DNA of 64,000 bases from Echinicola rosea (GTDB lineage: Bacteria > Bacteroidota > Bacteroidia > Cytophagales > Cyclobacteriaceae): contig NZ_CP040106.1 of the NCBI RefSeq assembly GCF_005281475.1, positions 1,431,501 through 1,495,500 on the forward strand, given 5' to 3'. Both the position numbers and the translations under genes were made by a program. How positions within the stretch are numbered: the first letter of the stretch is position 1; each line of letters starts with the position of its first letter. Below are positions 24,545 through 32,533 of this stretch, in pieces. Under the pieces are notes generated by a model. It was not told the DNA's origin. It saw only the letters and a list, made by a program, of their open reading frames with translations, and made no database searches.

Positions 24545-25598
24545 TGGTCGTATTTTTAGAAGTCGATTCGTTTTTCTCGAAAATTTCCAAGCAGTCGCCC
24601 ATGATGTCATATTTTTCAGTGGCGATTTGTTTCAGCTTGGGTGCGGAAATTCCGCTTTTGAAGGTTTTATTGCCAGTAAACACCCGTGCTTCGTCCCAAA
24701 GTTCACTTTGGATAAATTTTTGTAACAAATAGCTCCCGCCCTCGATGATCACACTTTGTACTTTGCGATGGTGGAGATCGCTGAGGATGTCCTCTATGCC
24801 AAAATGTTCTTTTAGTTTTACATAAGCCAGGTTATTGACCGTCTCATCTTTGACCAGGTTATAACAAATTGTAGGAATGCTTTGATCAAACAAGTGGAGG
24901 TTCTTGTCGAGGGTAAGCTGCTTGTCCAGGACGATTCTTAAGGGCGGCTCGCCTTGCCAATCGCGTACATTGAGTTTGGGGTCGTCAAAGTGGGCTGTTT
25001 TAGTGCCCACCATAATGGCATCTTCCTCTGCTCGCCATTTGTGCACCATTTGTCTGCTATAGCTGTTGGAGATCCATTTGCTGTCATAGTTGGGACGAGC
25101 GATAAACCCGTCCAAGGTCTGGGCCCATTTAAGAATGACATACGGACGTTTTTTTTCAATGCTGGTAAAAAAGCGTTTGTTAAGTCGTCTGGCAGGCCTT
25201 TCCAAAATTCCCGTGAGCACTTCAATGCCCGTATCTTGCAGAATTTTAATGCCTTTTCCTCCTACCAGAGGGTTGCTGTCCACCGCCGCAATGACCACTT
25301 TTTTGACTTGCTTTTCGGCCAGTAGGATGGCACAAGGCGGGGTTTTCCCATAGTGCGCACACGGCTCCAATGTAACATAAACGGTCGCTTCTTTTAGCAA
25401 TTTCTGCTCTTTTACACTGTTCACGGCGTTTGGTTCAGCATGGGGACCGCCATATTTCATGTGGTAACCTTCTCCAATGATAGTGTCTTCATGCACAATT
25501 ACACAGCCGACCATGGGATTGGGACTTACATGTCCTCGGCCCAGTTCGGCTAGTTCCAGTGCACGCAGCATGTATTTTTCGTCTGTCGTCAGGGTCAT
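24537..25598 (-). CDS. ribD: Bifunctional riboflavin biosynthesis deaminase/reductase
   Basis: 353 residues, full length. RibD deaminates and then reduces the GTP-derived pyrimidine in riboflavin synthesis. The N-terminal deaminase has HAE at 53-55 and PCAHYGKTPPC with zinc cysteines 80 and 89. The C-terminal reductase begins near 150 (YVILKWAQTLDGFIA) with the conserved IMVGTKTAHFDDPKLNVR. It is followed by msrC with an 8-bp overlap and preceded by a DUF4382 lipoprotein gene 8 bp upstream, so it is the middle gene of a three-gene minus-strand operon. Confidence 0.95.
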   Translation of the reverse strand: MTLTTDEKYMLRALELAELGRGHVSPNPMVGCVIVHEDTIIGEGYHMKYGGPHAEPNAVNSVKEQKLLKEATVYVTLEPCAHYGKTPPCAILLAEKQVKKVVIAAVDSNPLVGGKGIKILQDTGIEVLTGILERPARRLNKRFFTSIEKKRPYVILKWAQTLDGFIARPNYDSKWISNSYSRQMVHKWRAEEDAIMVGTKTAHFDDPKLNVRDWQGEPPLRIVLDKQLTLDKNLHLFDQSIPTICYNLVKDETVNNLAYVKLKEHFGIEDILSDLHHRKVQSVIIEGGSYLLQKFIQSELWDEARVFTGNKTFKSGISAPKLKQIATEKYDIMGDCLEIFEKNESTSKNTTNG

Positions 25599-25606
25599 TG
25601 GTAGGG

Positions 25607-26422
25607 TTATTCTTCGGGGTTTTGGGGGATTTGCAGGATGATGGGCTCCATTTGGGAAGTGCTGTCCAGTTTGGTGAATACCGTGGTCAGGCTGTCCAAA
25701 TAGGGAGCTCTTGGTTCAATATACACTTGATATTCGCCTGCTTCCAATCCTATAAAAGTGAAATTGCCCAAGCTGTCGGTGAGGGTGGCTAAGGTGTCTT
25801 CGCCGAGAACAGCATATACGTATGGTTTGGCATCTAAAGGGCTCACTTCACCGGTAATTTTGGTATTGTTCGTTTTCTCAAAAACACGCATGAAAGGGGT
25901 AAAAAGGAAGCTGTTTTCATCACTTGGGTTGATGCCCACGGAGCGGCTCAGGTCAATGTCCATAATCAGATCATAGGACATTCCGCCTTCCAAAGGGTAA
26001 TTGACTTCATGCTCATAAGCTTTGTCCTCTTGGTCTGCAAACTGGAGTGATCGTGCTTCGTTGTCCTGCACAAGATATTGCCCATCGCCAAAGACTAGTT
26101 TGACCTTGCTGATTTTTCCCAGTGGCAGTTCTCCCCTGCCCAAGATCAATCTGGAGTCATTTACCAGCGCGCTTACATTTACAATATTGCTGAGGGGTAG
26201 ATAATCCAGGGGAATCCACTCTTGAGTGCCTGCACTGTTTCCGCTTTCGACGAATACCTCTACCCGTTGGATATCCAAGTACACCTGGTCCCAATCGCCG
26301 GGAGCATCCACCAGGTAGATGTTGACCAAAGCGTGGGTTTGGTTGGAAGCATCATCCAAACAGCTGAAGGTAAGGAGAAGGATTGGCAGAAAAAGCCCAA
26401 AGGATCGTTTAAGTCTATGCAT
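25607..26422 (-). CDS. DUF4382 lipoprotein with carboxypeptidase-like regulatory domain
   Basis: 271 residues. The signal sequence ends at LLLTFSC (lipobox Cys21), so it is membrane-anchored outside the cytoplasm. Residues 32-190 match DUF4382: VNIYLVDAPGDWDQVYLDIQ, then LPLGKISKVKLVFG and LIMDIDLSRSVG. Residues 195-260 form a carboxypeptidase-like beta-sandwich (ITGEVSPLDAKPYVYAVLGE, LTDSLGNFTFIGLEAGEYQV). The function is unknown. It is the first gene of the run with ribD and msrC, with an 8-bp gap to ribD. An inverted repeat upstream (26488-26510) may be regulatory. Confidence 0.87.
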   Translation of the reverse strand: MHRLKRSFGLFLPILLLTFSCLDDASNQTHALVNIYLVDAPGDWDQVYLDIQRVEVFVESGNSAGTQEWIPLDYLPLSNIVNVSALVNDSRLILGRGELPLGKISKVKLVFGDGQYLVQDNEARSLQFADQEDKAYEHEVNYPLEGGMSYDLIMDIDLSRSVGINPSDENSFLFTPFMRVFEKTNNTKITGEVSPLDAKPYVYAVLGEDTLATLTDSLGNFTFIGLEAGEYQVYIEPRAPYLDSLTTVFTKLDSTSQMEPIILQIPQNPEE

Positions 26423-26487
26423 TACCTGAGTGGTTGGTTTTAGGTAAACAACGTAAAATTACTGCATTATGATTTCGGAAGAAAGTT

Positions 26488-26510
26488 ATTTGTCAAAACC
26501 CATGACAAAT
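26488..26510. promoter_or_regulatory. Perfect inverted repeat ATTTGTCA-N7-TGACAAAT upstream of the DUF4382-ribD-msrC operon
   Basis: Arms at 26488-26495 and 26503-26510, 66 bp before the lipoprotein start. Length and spacing suit a dimeric regulator site. No regulator can be named. Confidence 0.4.
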
Positions 26511-26745
26511 GTAGTGATTTAGATACAGGATCCTTTGGTGAAATGTGGTTTAGTCCGTGCAAATGCATGCAAGTTGCTTAATTCTATATCCTTGATGGAT
26601 GTATGTGCGCTTCACAAATGGGCTAGGGGATTACAAATCCCGAACAGCCATAGTGATGAGTTGAAAACTCAAATCCACCTGGTTCCGCTGCCCAGCTGCC
26701 GGAACAACTGTGCAATTGTATATTTATTAACCTCAGCTCGATTAT

Positions 26746-26870
26746 AAAATCGTCACTGCGAGGCTTAGAGGGAGATGTGAGGGGTGGAAGCCGTGGCAGC
26801 TCGCCGCGGCGAGTTGCCACACCCTTTTCCAACCCACATCCTCCTTAAAAGGGTTCGCAATGACGATTTT
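26746..26870. repeat. 125-bp long palindromic repeat (family E)
   Basis: The outer arms AAAATCGTCACTGCGA (26746-26761) and TCGCAATGACGATTTT (26855-26870) differ at one pair. The centre GTGGCAGCTCGCCG/CGGCGAGTTGCCAC (26793-26820) is a 14-bp stem with one G-U pair and no loop. Intermediate segments also pair imperfectly, so nearly the whole unit folds into one hairpin. The CGTCA-TGCGA...TCGCAATGACG style is that of dispersed palindromic repeats seen in many Bacteroidota. It sits in the 822-bp gap between the DUF4382 and nhaD genes. Confidence 0.7.
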
Positions 26871-26950
26871 AATACTAAAATTAAGTCGAACTCAGGTTAT
26901 TACTTTTCAAGTTTCGCATTTGAAATGCGAACTGTTGAGAAAGGCATTTG

Positions 26951-26974
26951 GGCTCTATATGGATTATAGTGGGT
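26951..26974 (+). repeat. Solo end of an ISL3-type/367-bp-like element
   Basis: These 24 bases are identical to the left end of the 367-bp element copy at 58735. After the last base the sequence diverges (GAAGCCCATGG), and no matching right end (GAACC or GAGCC terminus) occurs before nhaD. It is either the remains of a related element or one end of a longer parent. The rest of the gap, 26975-27187, shows no gene I can support. Confidence 0.6.
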
Positions 26975-27187
26975 GAAGCCCATGGTAAATTTCCCGTCCC
27001 ACGTTTTCGGTTTTAGCCGCATTTCCCCCCCTATTTCCCTGTGAAGGAAGCCCATCGTTTTAACAGTAAGAAATTTTCTTATATAAGACCATGTCAATAT
27101 TCGTCCCCCCAGAAATAAGGCTTGACCCACAGTGTCGGGGCTCGTGTGTTCGAGAATAGCTTGGCCTGGACAAAGCGGTTGATACCA

Positions 27188-27221
27188 AAAGCGCTCAAAC
27201 CTTTTCAGGCCTGAGCGCTTT
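27188..27221 (-). terminator. Terminator of nhaD
   Basis: AAAGCGCTCA (27188-27197) pairs perfectly with TGAGCGCTTT (27212-27221). On the minus strand it lies 24 bp after the nhaD stop and is followed by TTTTGG. Confidence 0.7.
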
Positions 27222-27244
27222 GATTTATCAATTGGTGGTTTTTT

Positions 27245-28771
27245 TTATACAAAGGCAAAGAAAATCAGCCATGTAATAATCAATACCGGTAGTAGGATAG
27301 GAATCGAAAACCGGATGATATACCCAAAAAAGGAAGGCATCTTGATGCCGGATTGCTCGGCGATAGACTTCACCATAAAGTTTGGTCCATTTCCGATGTA
27401 GGTCATCGCTCCAAAGAATACGGAGGCAATGGATATTGCCATCAGCTGAAAGGCCGAGTCATGGTATCCATCCATAGCAAACTTCCTGACCATTTCCACA
27501 TCACCAATACTTGCTCCCCTAGAGGCCATTGCTGCGGCAAGGAAGTTAAGGTAAGTCGGTGCATTATCCAGAAATCCTGAGAGTAGGCCTGTACCCCAAT
27601 AGAGGCTGTTATGGGTAATGAGTTCCGCTCCTGCCGGTGACTTGGCAAAATTCCCCACCAGCTCCAAGGCCGGCATCATTGTGCCAAAGATCCCGATAAA
27701 TATAAAGGCGACTTCCCGAATGGGCTCGAAGTTAAATTCATTGCCTTTGATGGCCCTTTTATCAGCAAACTTAAAGGAAAAGAACGCTACGGAAAACATG
27801 ATGATTTCCCGGATAAAGGAGAACTTGGTGCCATCATATACAATCGCCGGCACCCAATCCAGTACATTGGGATCCAAGAATACAGAGATGATTACCACCA
27901 GTAGCCACAGAAAGTTTTTGGATCCGATAAGGGAGATTTTGTTTGTATAAGCCTCGGTGTCCTCGATTTCTTCGTCATTGGCCGCACGGCCAAGTTTCTT
28001 GTCGATGAAGAAGAATGCCACAGAAAGAATGATGAGGGCAATCACCCAAGCGGGCCAGTTATGTTCCATGGTCCAGAAGAACGGAACACCCTTGAGAAAA
28101 CCTAAGAACAGTGGAGGATCACCGATCGGTGTGAGGGAGCCTCCGACATTACTCACCATAAAAATGAAGAATACAATGTGGTAAGCACGGATGTTATTTT
28201 TATTTAAACGAATAAAAGGCCTGATAAGTAACATGGAAGCACCAGTGGTACCGATCAAGTTAGCAATGATAGATCCTACGATCAGCAGGGTGACATTAGC
28301 CAGTGGTGTGGATTTTTTGTCAATGCTGATCATGATCCCACCTGAGGCAATGTACAGTGACGCAAGCAGCGCAATGAACTGCAGGTACTCGGCCAGTGCG
28401 TGTACTGGAGCATGCGTATTGTGCATGGCGAAAATATAATATAGCACTACCAAAGCAGCTAGGATAATGGCCACTTTAGGGTAGTTGTGATGCCAGAAAT
28501 GCTCATAAAACAGCGGTCCTGTAGCGATCATGAGCAGCAGTACCACAAAGGGAATGACCAGCCATACCGGTGCATGGGCATGTTCCGCTTCTCCTTCAGC
28601 ATGGGCGCCTGCATGTCCTGTGTCGGACTGATGATCATTTTGGTCTTCGTGTCCTTCCTGATGTGCTGATACTTCTGTCTCTTGGTGACTGTTTTGAGCC
28701 ATGAGACTGGCTGAGCCTGTATAAAACATTGCCCCCCAAATAATCCCAAAAGCAATAATAATGTTCTTCAT
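27245..28771 (-). CDS. nhaD: NhaD-type sodium/proton antiporter with histidine-rich leader
   Basis: 508 residues with about 11-12 membrane helices. After a signal-like N-terminus (MKNIIIAFGIIWGAMFYTGS) comes a striking 40-residue stretch full of His, Glu and Asp (HEDQNDHQSDTGHAGAHAEG), then the transporter core. The core has IGTTGASMLLIRPFIRLN and VSNVGGSLTPIGDPPLFLGF, the NhaD/arsenite-citrate superfamily signature. It exchanges Na+ or Li+ for H+ across the inner membrane, as suits a marine organism. The His-rich segment would lie on the periplasmic side and could bind metal or sense pH; that is inference. Single gene with its own terminator. Confidence 0.9.
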   Translation of the reverse strand: MKNIIIAFGIIWGAMFYTGSASLMAQNSHQETEVSAHQEGHEDQNDHQSDTGHAGAHAEGEAEHAHAPVWLVIPFVVLLLMIATGPLFYEHFWHHNYPKVAIILAALVVLYYIFAMHNTHAPVHALAEYLQFIALLASLYIASGGIMISIDKKSTPLANVTLLIVGSIIANLIGTTGASMLLIRPFIRLNKNNIRAYHIVFFIFMVSNVGGSLTPIGDPPLFLGFLKGVPFFWTMEHNWPAWVIALIILSVAFFFIDKKLGRAANDEEIEDTEAYTNKISLIGSKNFLWLLVVIISVFLDPNVLDWVPAIVYDGTKFSFIREIIMFSVAFFSFKFADKRAIKGNEFNFEPIREVAFIFIGIFGTMMPALELVGNFAKSPAGAELITHNSLYWGTGLLSGFLDNAPTYLNFLAAAMASRGASIGDVEMVRKFAMDGYHDSAFQLMAISIASVFFGAMTYIGNGPNFMVKSIAEQSGIKMPSFFGYIIRFSIPILLPVLIITWLIFFAFV

Positions 28772-28954
28772 TAAAATAGAATTAGATTAATTCGTCTTAG
28801 GTTTTGATTCTTTTTTCCGCTAGGGATAAAAGTAGTTGAAGGAATACGCGCCCCTAAACTACAGAATTTGAACCAAACCCACCAAAATAAATTCATATGG
28901 TCGGAATAAATTAATTTTATGTTAATCTTTATTCCTGATAAGTAGTTTTTATCG

Positions 28955-30181
28955 TTATACAAGTTGGCGCAGCGCTATTTCAAATGATTTTTCAGCAATT
29001 CCCGTTTTAGAGGGATGCTCATCAGCGGTTTTTTTCATTGCCTTGAAGATTGTCTGGCGGACATCTTCAAAGATGGCCTGGTCAGTCACTTGACTATGGT
29101 CTTCCATAAGATAAGCAAATGTCCGGGCCATGCCACAGTTGGCGATAAAGTCGGGAATTAGCCCGATCCTTTCGTCAGCTGAAAGTGCTATAGGGCCAAA
29201 AAAGATTTCTTCGTCAGCAAATGGCACATTGGCTCCGCATGAAATCACTTCCAGTCCACCCTTGATAAGGCGATCCAGCTGCGCTTGTGTGACCAGTCTG
29301 GAGGCAGCGGCAGGAATAAATATTTCATGTTCCAAATCCCAGACAATTTGATCCATGGCCTTGAATGGGATTAATTTATCTGCGACGAGTTTATTGCCTT
29401 TTCTGTCCAAGAACAGCTTTCGTACTTCATCCAATGTAAATCCGTCCGTATTGATCAACCCTCCTGCCTGATCGATGATTCCGACGATTTTGACGCCCTC
29501 GACGGCTAAGAAGCAGGCCGCAGAGGAGGCGACATTTCCCCAGCCTTGGATGATGGCGCGTTTACCTTTCAGTGTACCACCCCAAAGCGTATAGTAATGC
29601 TTTACTGCTTCTGCTACTCCAAATCCGGTAATCATATCCGAAACCGTATATTTTTTTTTGCCGTCAGGCGTATAATGAGGGTCTTCGAGTACCTTGGATA
29701 CACCTTGGCGTAACCGACCGATCTTTCTGATTTTCTGTGGCTCCGTAGCGTGAAAATACCCGTTTACGATGCCTTCCTGAGGGTGCCAGAGTCCGTATGA
29801 CTCTGTAATGGGTATTACCTCGTGTATTTCATCAACGTACAAATCCCCTCCAGTGCCATAATAATTCTTCAGTAAAGGTATAACCGCCTCAAACCACCTT
29901 CTCAGGACCTCTTCTTTTCGCGGGTCATTGGGGTCGAAGTTGATCCCGGATTTTGCTCCCCCGATGGGAGGGCCTGAGACCGTAAATTTTATCTCCATCG
30001 TCTTGGCCAGAGATTCTACTTCACGCCTGTCCAGTCCAGCTCGCATTCGAGTGCCTCCCCCTGCTGCTCCGTTTCGAAGGGAATTGATCACTACCCAGCC
30101 TTCAGCCTCGGACTTGCTGTCACTCCATTCGAAAACAATTTCAGGCTTTTTGTCCTCAAACCGTTTGAGTAGTTTGTCCAT
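28955..30181 (-). CDS. Glu/Leu/Phe/Val-family amino acid dehydrogenase (glutamate dehydrogenase-like)
   Basis: 408 residues from ATG at 30181 (MDKLLKRF); a GTG eight codons upstream is less likely. These enzymes deaminate glutamate or branched amino acids with NAD(P). The substrate pocket has GGGTRMRAG and PPIGGAKSGINFDP with catalytic Lys77. GGDLYVDEIHEV follows, and the Rossmann part contains AIIQGWGNVASSAACFLA. Substrate specificity cannot be called. A TATTTTTG box about 20 nt upstream of the start on the minus strand could be the promoter. It is transcribed toward nhaD but separated by 183 bp. Confidence 0.9.
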   Translation of the reverse strand: MDKLLKRFEDKKPEIVFEWSDSKSEAEGWVVINSLRNGAAGGGTRMRAGLDRREVESLAKTMEIKFTVSGPPIGGAKSGINFDPNDPRKEEVLRRWFEAVIPLLKNYYGTGGDLYVDEIHEVIPITESYGLWHPQEGIVNGYFHATEPQKIRKIGRLRQGVSKVLEDPHYTPDGKKKYTVSDMITGFGVAEAVKHYYTLWGGTLKGKRAIIQGWGNVASSAACFLAVEGVKIVGIIDQAGGLINTDGFTLDEVRKLFLDRKGNKLVADKLIPFKAMDQIVWDLEHEIFIPAAASRLVTQAQLDRLIKGGLEVISCGANVPFADEEIFFGPIALSADERIGLIPDFIANCGMARTFAYLMEDHSQVTDQAIFEDVRQTIFKAMKKTADEHPSKTGIAEKSFEIALRQLV

Positions 30182-30561
30182 ACGATAAGATTTATCGGGT
30201 TGCACAAAAATATAAAAAATTCATAATTGGGCTATTTTTATAGCTGTTCATTCAGTGATTTTTGTTAAAAAAGTAAAAACAGGTTGTTTTTTGTGCTTAT
30301 AACTTCAGGTTGGTATAAAGTACGGGTTTTCATGGCTGTTTTATTTGGGTTGTACATTAGGTTAGTAGTCTTTTGGAGACCAAGGAATAATCCCATTAAT
30401 GTAAGAAAAAGTATTCAAATTACCCTGAATTTACTGAAACTAGCAGGTATTGATCGTGAGGGGTGGCGACACAAAGCGCAAAGTATAAAAGTATCCCTAA
30501 AGACTTAGAAGTGATGTTTTTCTTCCTTGGGTTTTGTCTCCTGTGTATTGGATGGGAGGTG
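30182..30561. other. 380-bp gap between the dehydrogenase and anmK genes
   Basis: No gene is firmly supported. A 58-codon frame on the plus strand (ATG 30332 to TAG 30508) encodes a basic sequence with one hydrophobic helix (MAVLFGLYIRLVVFWRPR). It lacks a recognisable family and could be chance. I see no terminator hairpin or repeat here. Confidence 0.3.
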
Positions 30562-31638
30562 TCATGGGTAGTGGACACCTCCACAACTGTCCCTTGAAGC
30601 CCCAGTCACCGATGCAAAGGTATTCACCTCATTGTTCAATTTTAGCACCCCCAGAAAGGCAAAAATCAACGCTTCCTTAAATTCTACGATGGACCTGTCC
30701 GGGACCACGACTTCAATATGATTCCCGAGTCTTTTCTGTAGTTGGCCGATAAAAAAGGCATTGTATGCACCACCTCCCGAGACGAGGAGTTTGCCCTTAT
30801 GTGGAGGAAAGAGCTGCTGAACCACCTTGGCGATCTGCTCGGTATAGTGTGCCACCAATGTCGCCAAGAGATCTTCCTCCGTATCATTTTGTTGCTTTAA
30901 TAAAGGTAGGAAAATACCTTCCATTTCTTCCCGTCCAAGGGATTTGGCTCCTTGATGAGTATAAAAATCGATGGCGTTTAGCTGAGCGAGAAAGGCGGTG
31001 TTGACCTTTCCGGCTGCCGCGAGATTCCCCTGGTCATCATACGGTAATCCTTTTTTTGCCGCAACTTCATTGAGCAGTAGGTTGAAAGGCGACACATCAA
31101 AAGCCAAGCGCTGCCCTTGGTGCATCATGGAGATATTGGAAATGCCTCCAAGGTTAAGGCAGCCTTCATAATCCGGGAACAGGAAGTGGTCACCGGCGGG
31201 CGCCAGTGGCGCCCCTTGCCCGCCAAGTGCTACATCCAGGCTCCTAAAGTCATTTATTACCGGAAATCCAGCTTTTTCCCTTAAGCTCCAGCCTAAACCG
31301 ATTTGTTTGGTCATGCCGAGGCTTGGCTGGTGGAAAACCGTGTGGCCATGTGAACAGACGACGGCTGGTCTTAATTGGTGTTTATGACAGAATGCCTTTA
31401 CCTGTTTGCCCATCCAAGCTCCAAAATCCACATCCAGCAGGGACAATTGCTCACCTGACAGGAGATGTGACTGGCTGAGCTTTTTAGCAAGTGCAGCTGG
31501 AAAAGCCACCGTTTCGGCTTCTACGATCGTAAACTCCCATTTGTCGTTTTGCTGGAAGCAGCAGTGCGCGATATCAAGACCATCTCCCGAGGTTCCGGAC
31601 ATCAGTCCGATGGCTTCATACGTATCGGAGGACTTCAT
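30562..31638 (-). CDS. anmK: Anhydro-N-acetylmuramic acid kinase
   Basis: 358 residues. AnmK phosphorylates and opens 1,6-anhydroMurNAc released by cell-wall turnover, feeding it into recycling. The ATP-binding N-terminus is IGLMSGTSGDGLDIAHC (about residues 12-28); VCSHGHTVFHQP and VINDFRSLDVALGGQGAPLA follow, and LVSGGGAYNAFFIGQL near 290 is the second nucleotide-binding loop. Length fits the family. It is divergent from coaX. Confidence 0.95.
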   Translation of the reverse strand: MKSSDTYEAIGLMSGTSGDGLDIAHCCFQQNDKWEFTIVEAETVAFPAALAKKLSQSHLLSGEQLSLLDVDFGAWMGKQVKAFCHKHQLRPAVVCSHGHTVFHQPSLGMTKQIGLGWSLREKAGFPVINDFRSLDVALGGQGAPLAPAGDHFLFPDYEGCLNLGGISNISMMHQGQRLAFDVSPFNLLLNEVAAKKGLPYDDQGNLAAAGKVNTAFLAQLNAIDFYTHQGAKSLGREEMEGIFLPLLKQQNDTEEDLLATLVAHYTEQIAKVVQQLFPPHKGKLLVSGGGAYNAFFIGQLQKRLGNHIEVVVPDRSIVEFKEALIFAFLGVLKLNNEVNTFASVTGASRDSCGGVHYP

Positions 31639-31804
31639 AAGGGTTAAAGTTTGTTAAAAATGAAAGCTTAAAGTTAATTTTAATCAACGTATTTCAAACG
31701 GACTTTTTAAAATCCTTAATTTAGGGTCGAAATTCGGGATAATGTTTTTTGTAGGAAACATCCTGAACGGTAAGTAAATGTAGGAGACTTTCGAAGAAGG
31801 AGTA

Positions 31805-32533
31805 TTGAAAAATTTGGTCATCGACATTGGCAATACGCGTATAAAATCGGCTTTGTTTCATGGTGAAGAGTTGGTGGAGGATTGCGTAGAGGAGTATTTG
31901 GATGAATTGCTATTGAGGATCAGTTCGTGGGAATTTGACCATGCCATGGTCAGTTCTGTAAGGTGGTCGAGAAAGGAGCTGGAAGTGCTGCTTCCTTTTA
32001 CCTTTGTGTTTTTGGACCGCTCTACGCCCATGCCGGTCACCAATGCTTATGAGACGCCCCACACGCTGGGACTGGATAGGATAGCTGCGGCTATCGGTGC
32101 CCACGGGATGGCCGGCGGATCGGCAGTATTGAGCATTGATCTGGGGACTTGCATCACGTATGACTTTATCGATCAATCACGTTGCTACCAAGGAGGAGCG
32201 ATCTCTCCAGGAGTGCAGATGCGTTTTACGGCCATGCACACACAGACGGCACGATTGCCACTGTTGGAACATGTCCCGACGGATGGATTTCCAGCCCTTA
32301 CGGGAAATAACACACTGGAAGGCATGAAAAGCGGCGTTTATCACGGTGTGTATTTCGAAATGGAAGGGATCATTTCCCAGTATCGAAGGCATTACCAACA
32401 TTTAAAGGTGTTTATTTGCGGTGGTGATGCGAAATTCTTTGAAAGCTTAACAAAAGACTACATATTTGTAATCCCCAATTTGGTCCTACACGGATTGAAT
32501 AGAATTTTAAATTACAATGTCAATACAAACTAG
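31805..32533 (+). CDS. coaX: Type III pantothenate kinase
   Basis: 242 residues. It phosphorylates pantothenate, the first step to coenzyme A. Type III motifs are present: VIDIGNTRIKSALF near the N-terminus, GLDRIAAAIGA, IDLGTCITYDFID and GGAISPGVQMRFTAMH. The start is a TTG at 31805 (preceded by GAAGAAGGAG, a fair ribosome site), because no ATG precedes the DIGNT loop. Its last 17 bp overlap the next gene, so it heads the envelope run that continues to PpiD. Confidence 0.95.
   Translation: MKNLVIDIGNTRIKSALFHGEELVEDCVEEYLDELLLRISSWEFDHAMVSSVRWSRKELEVLLPFTFVFLDRSTPMPVTNAYETPHTLGLDRIAAAIGAHGMAGGSAVLSIDLGTCITYDFIDQSRCYQGGAISPGVQMRFTAMHTQTARLPLLEHVPTDGFPALTGNNTLEGMKSGVYHGVYFEMEGIISQYRRHYQHLKVFICGGDAKFFESLTKDYIFVIPNLVLHGLNRILNYNVNTN

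Noticed and set aside
26900..27130. 76-codon minus-strand frame across the solo MITE end
   Set aside because: Overlaps repeat sequence, with no conserved start or domain; likely chance.
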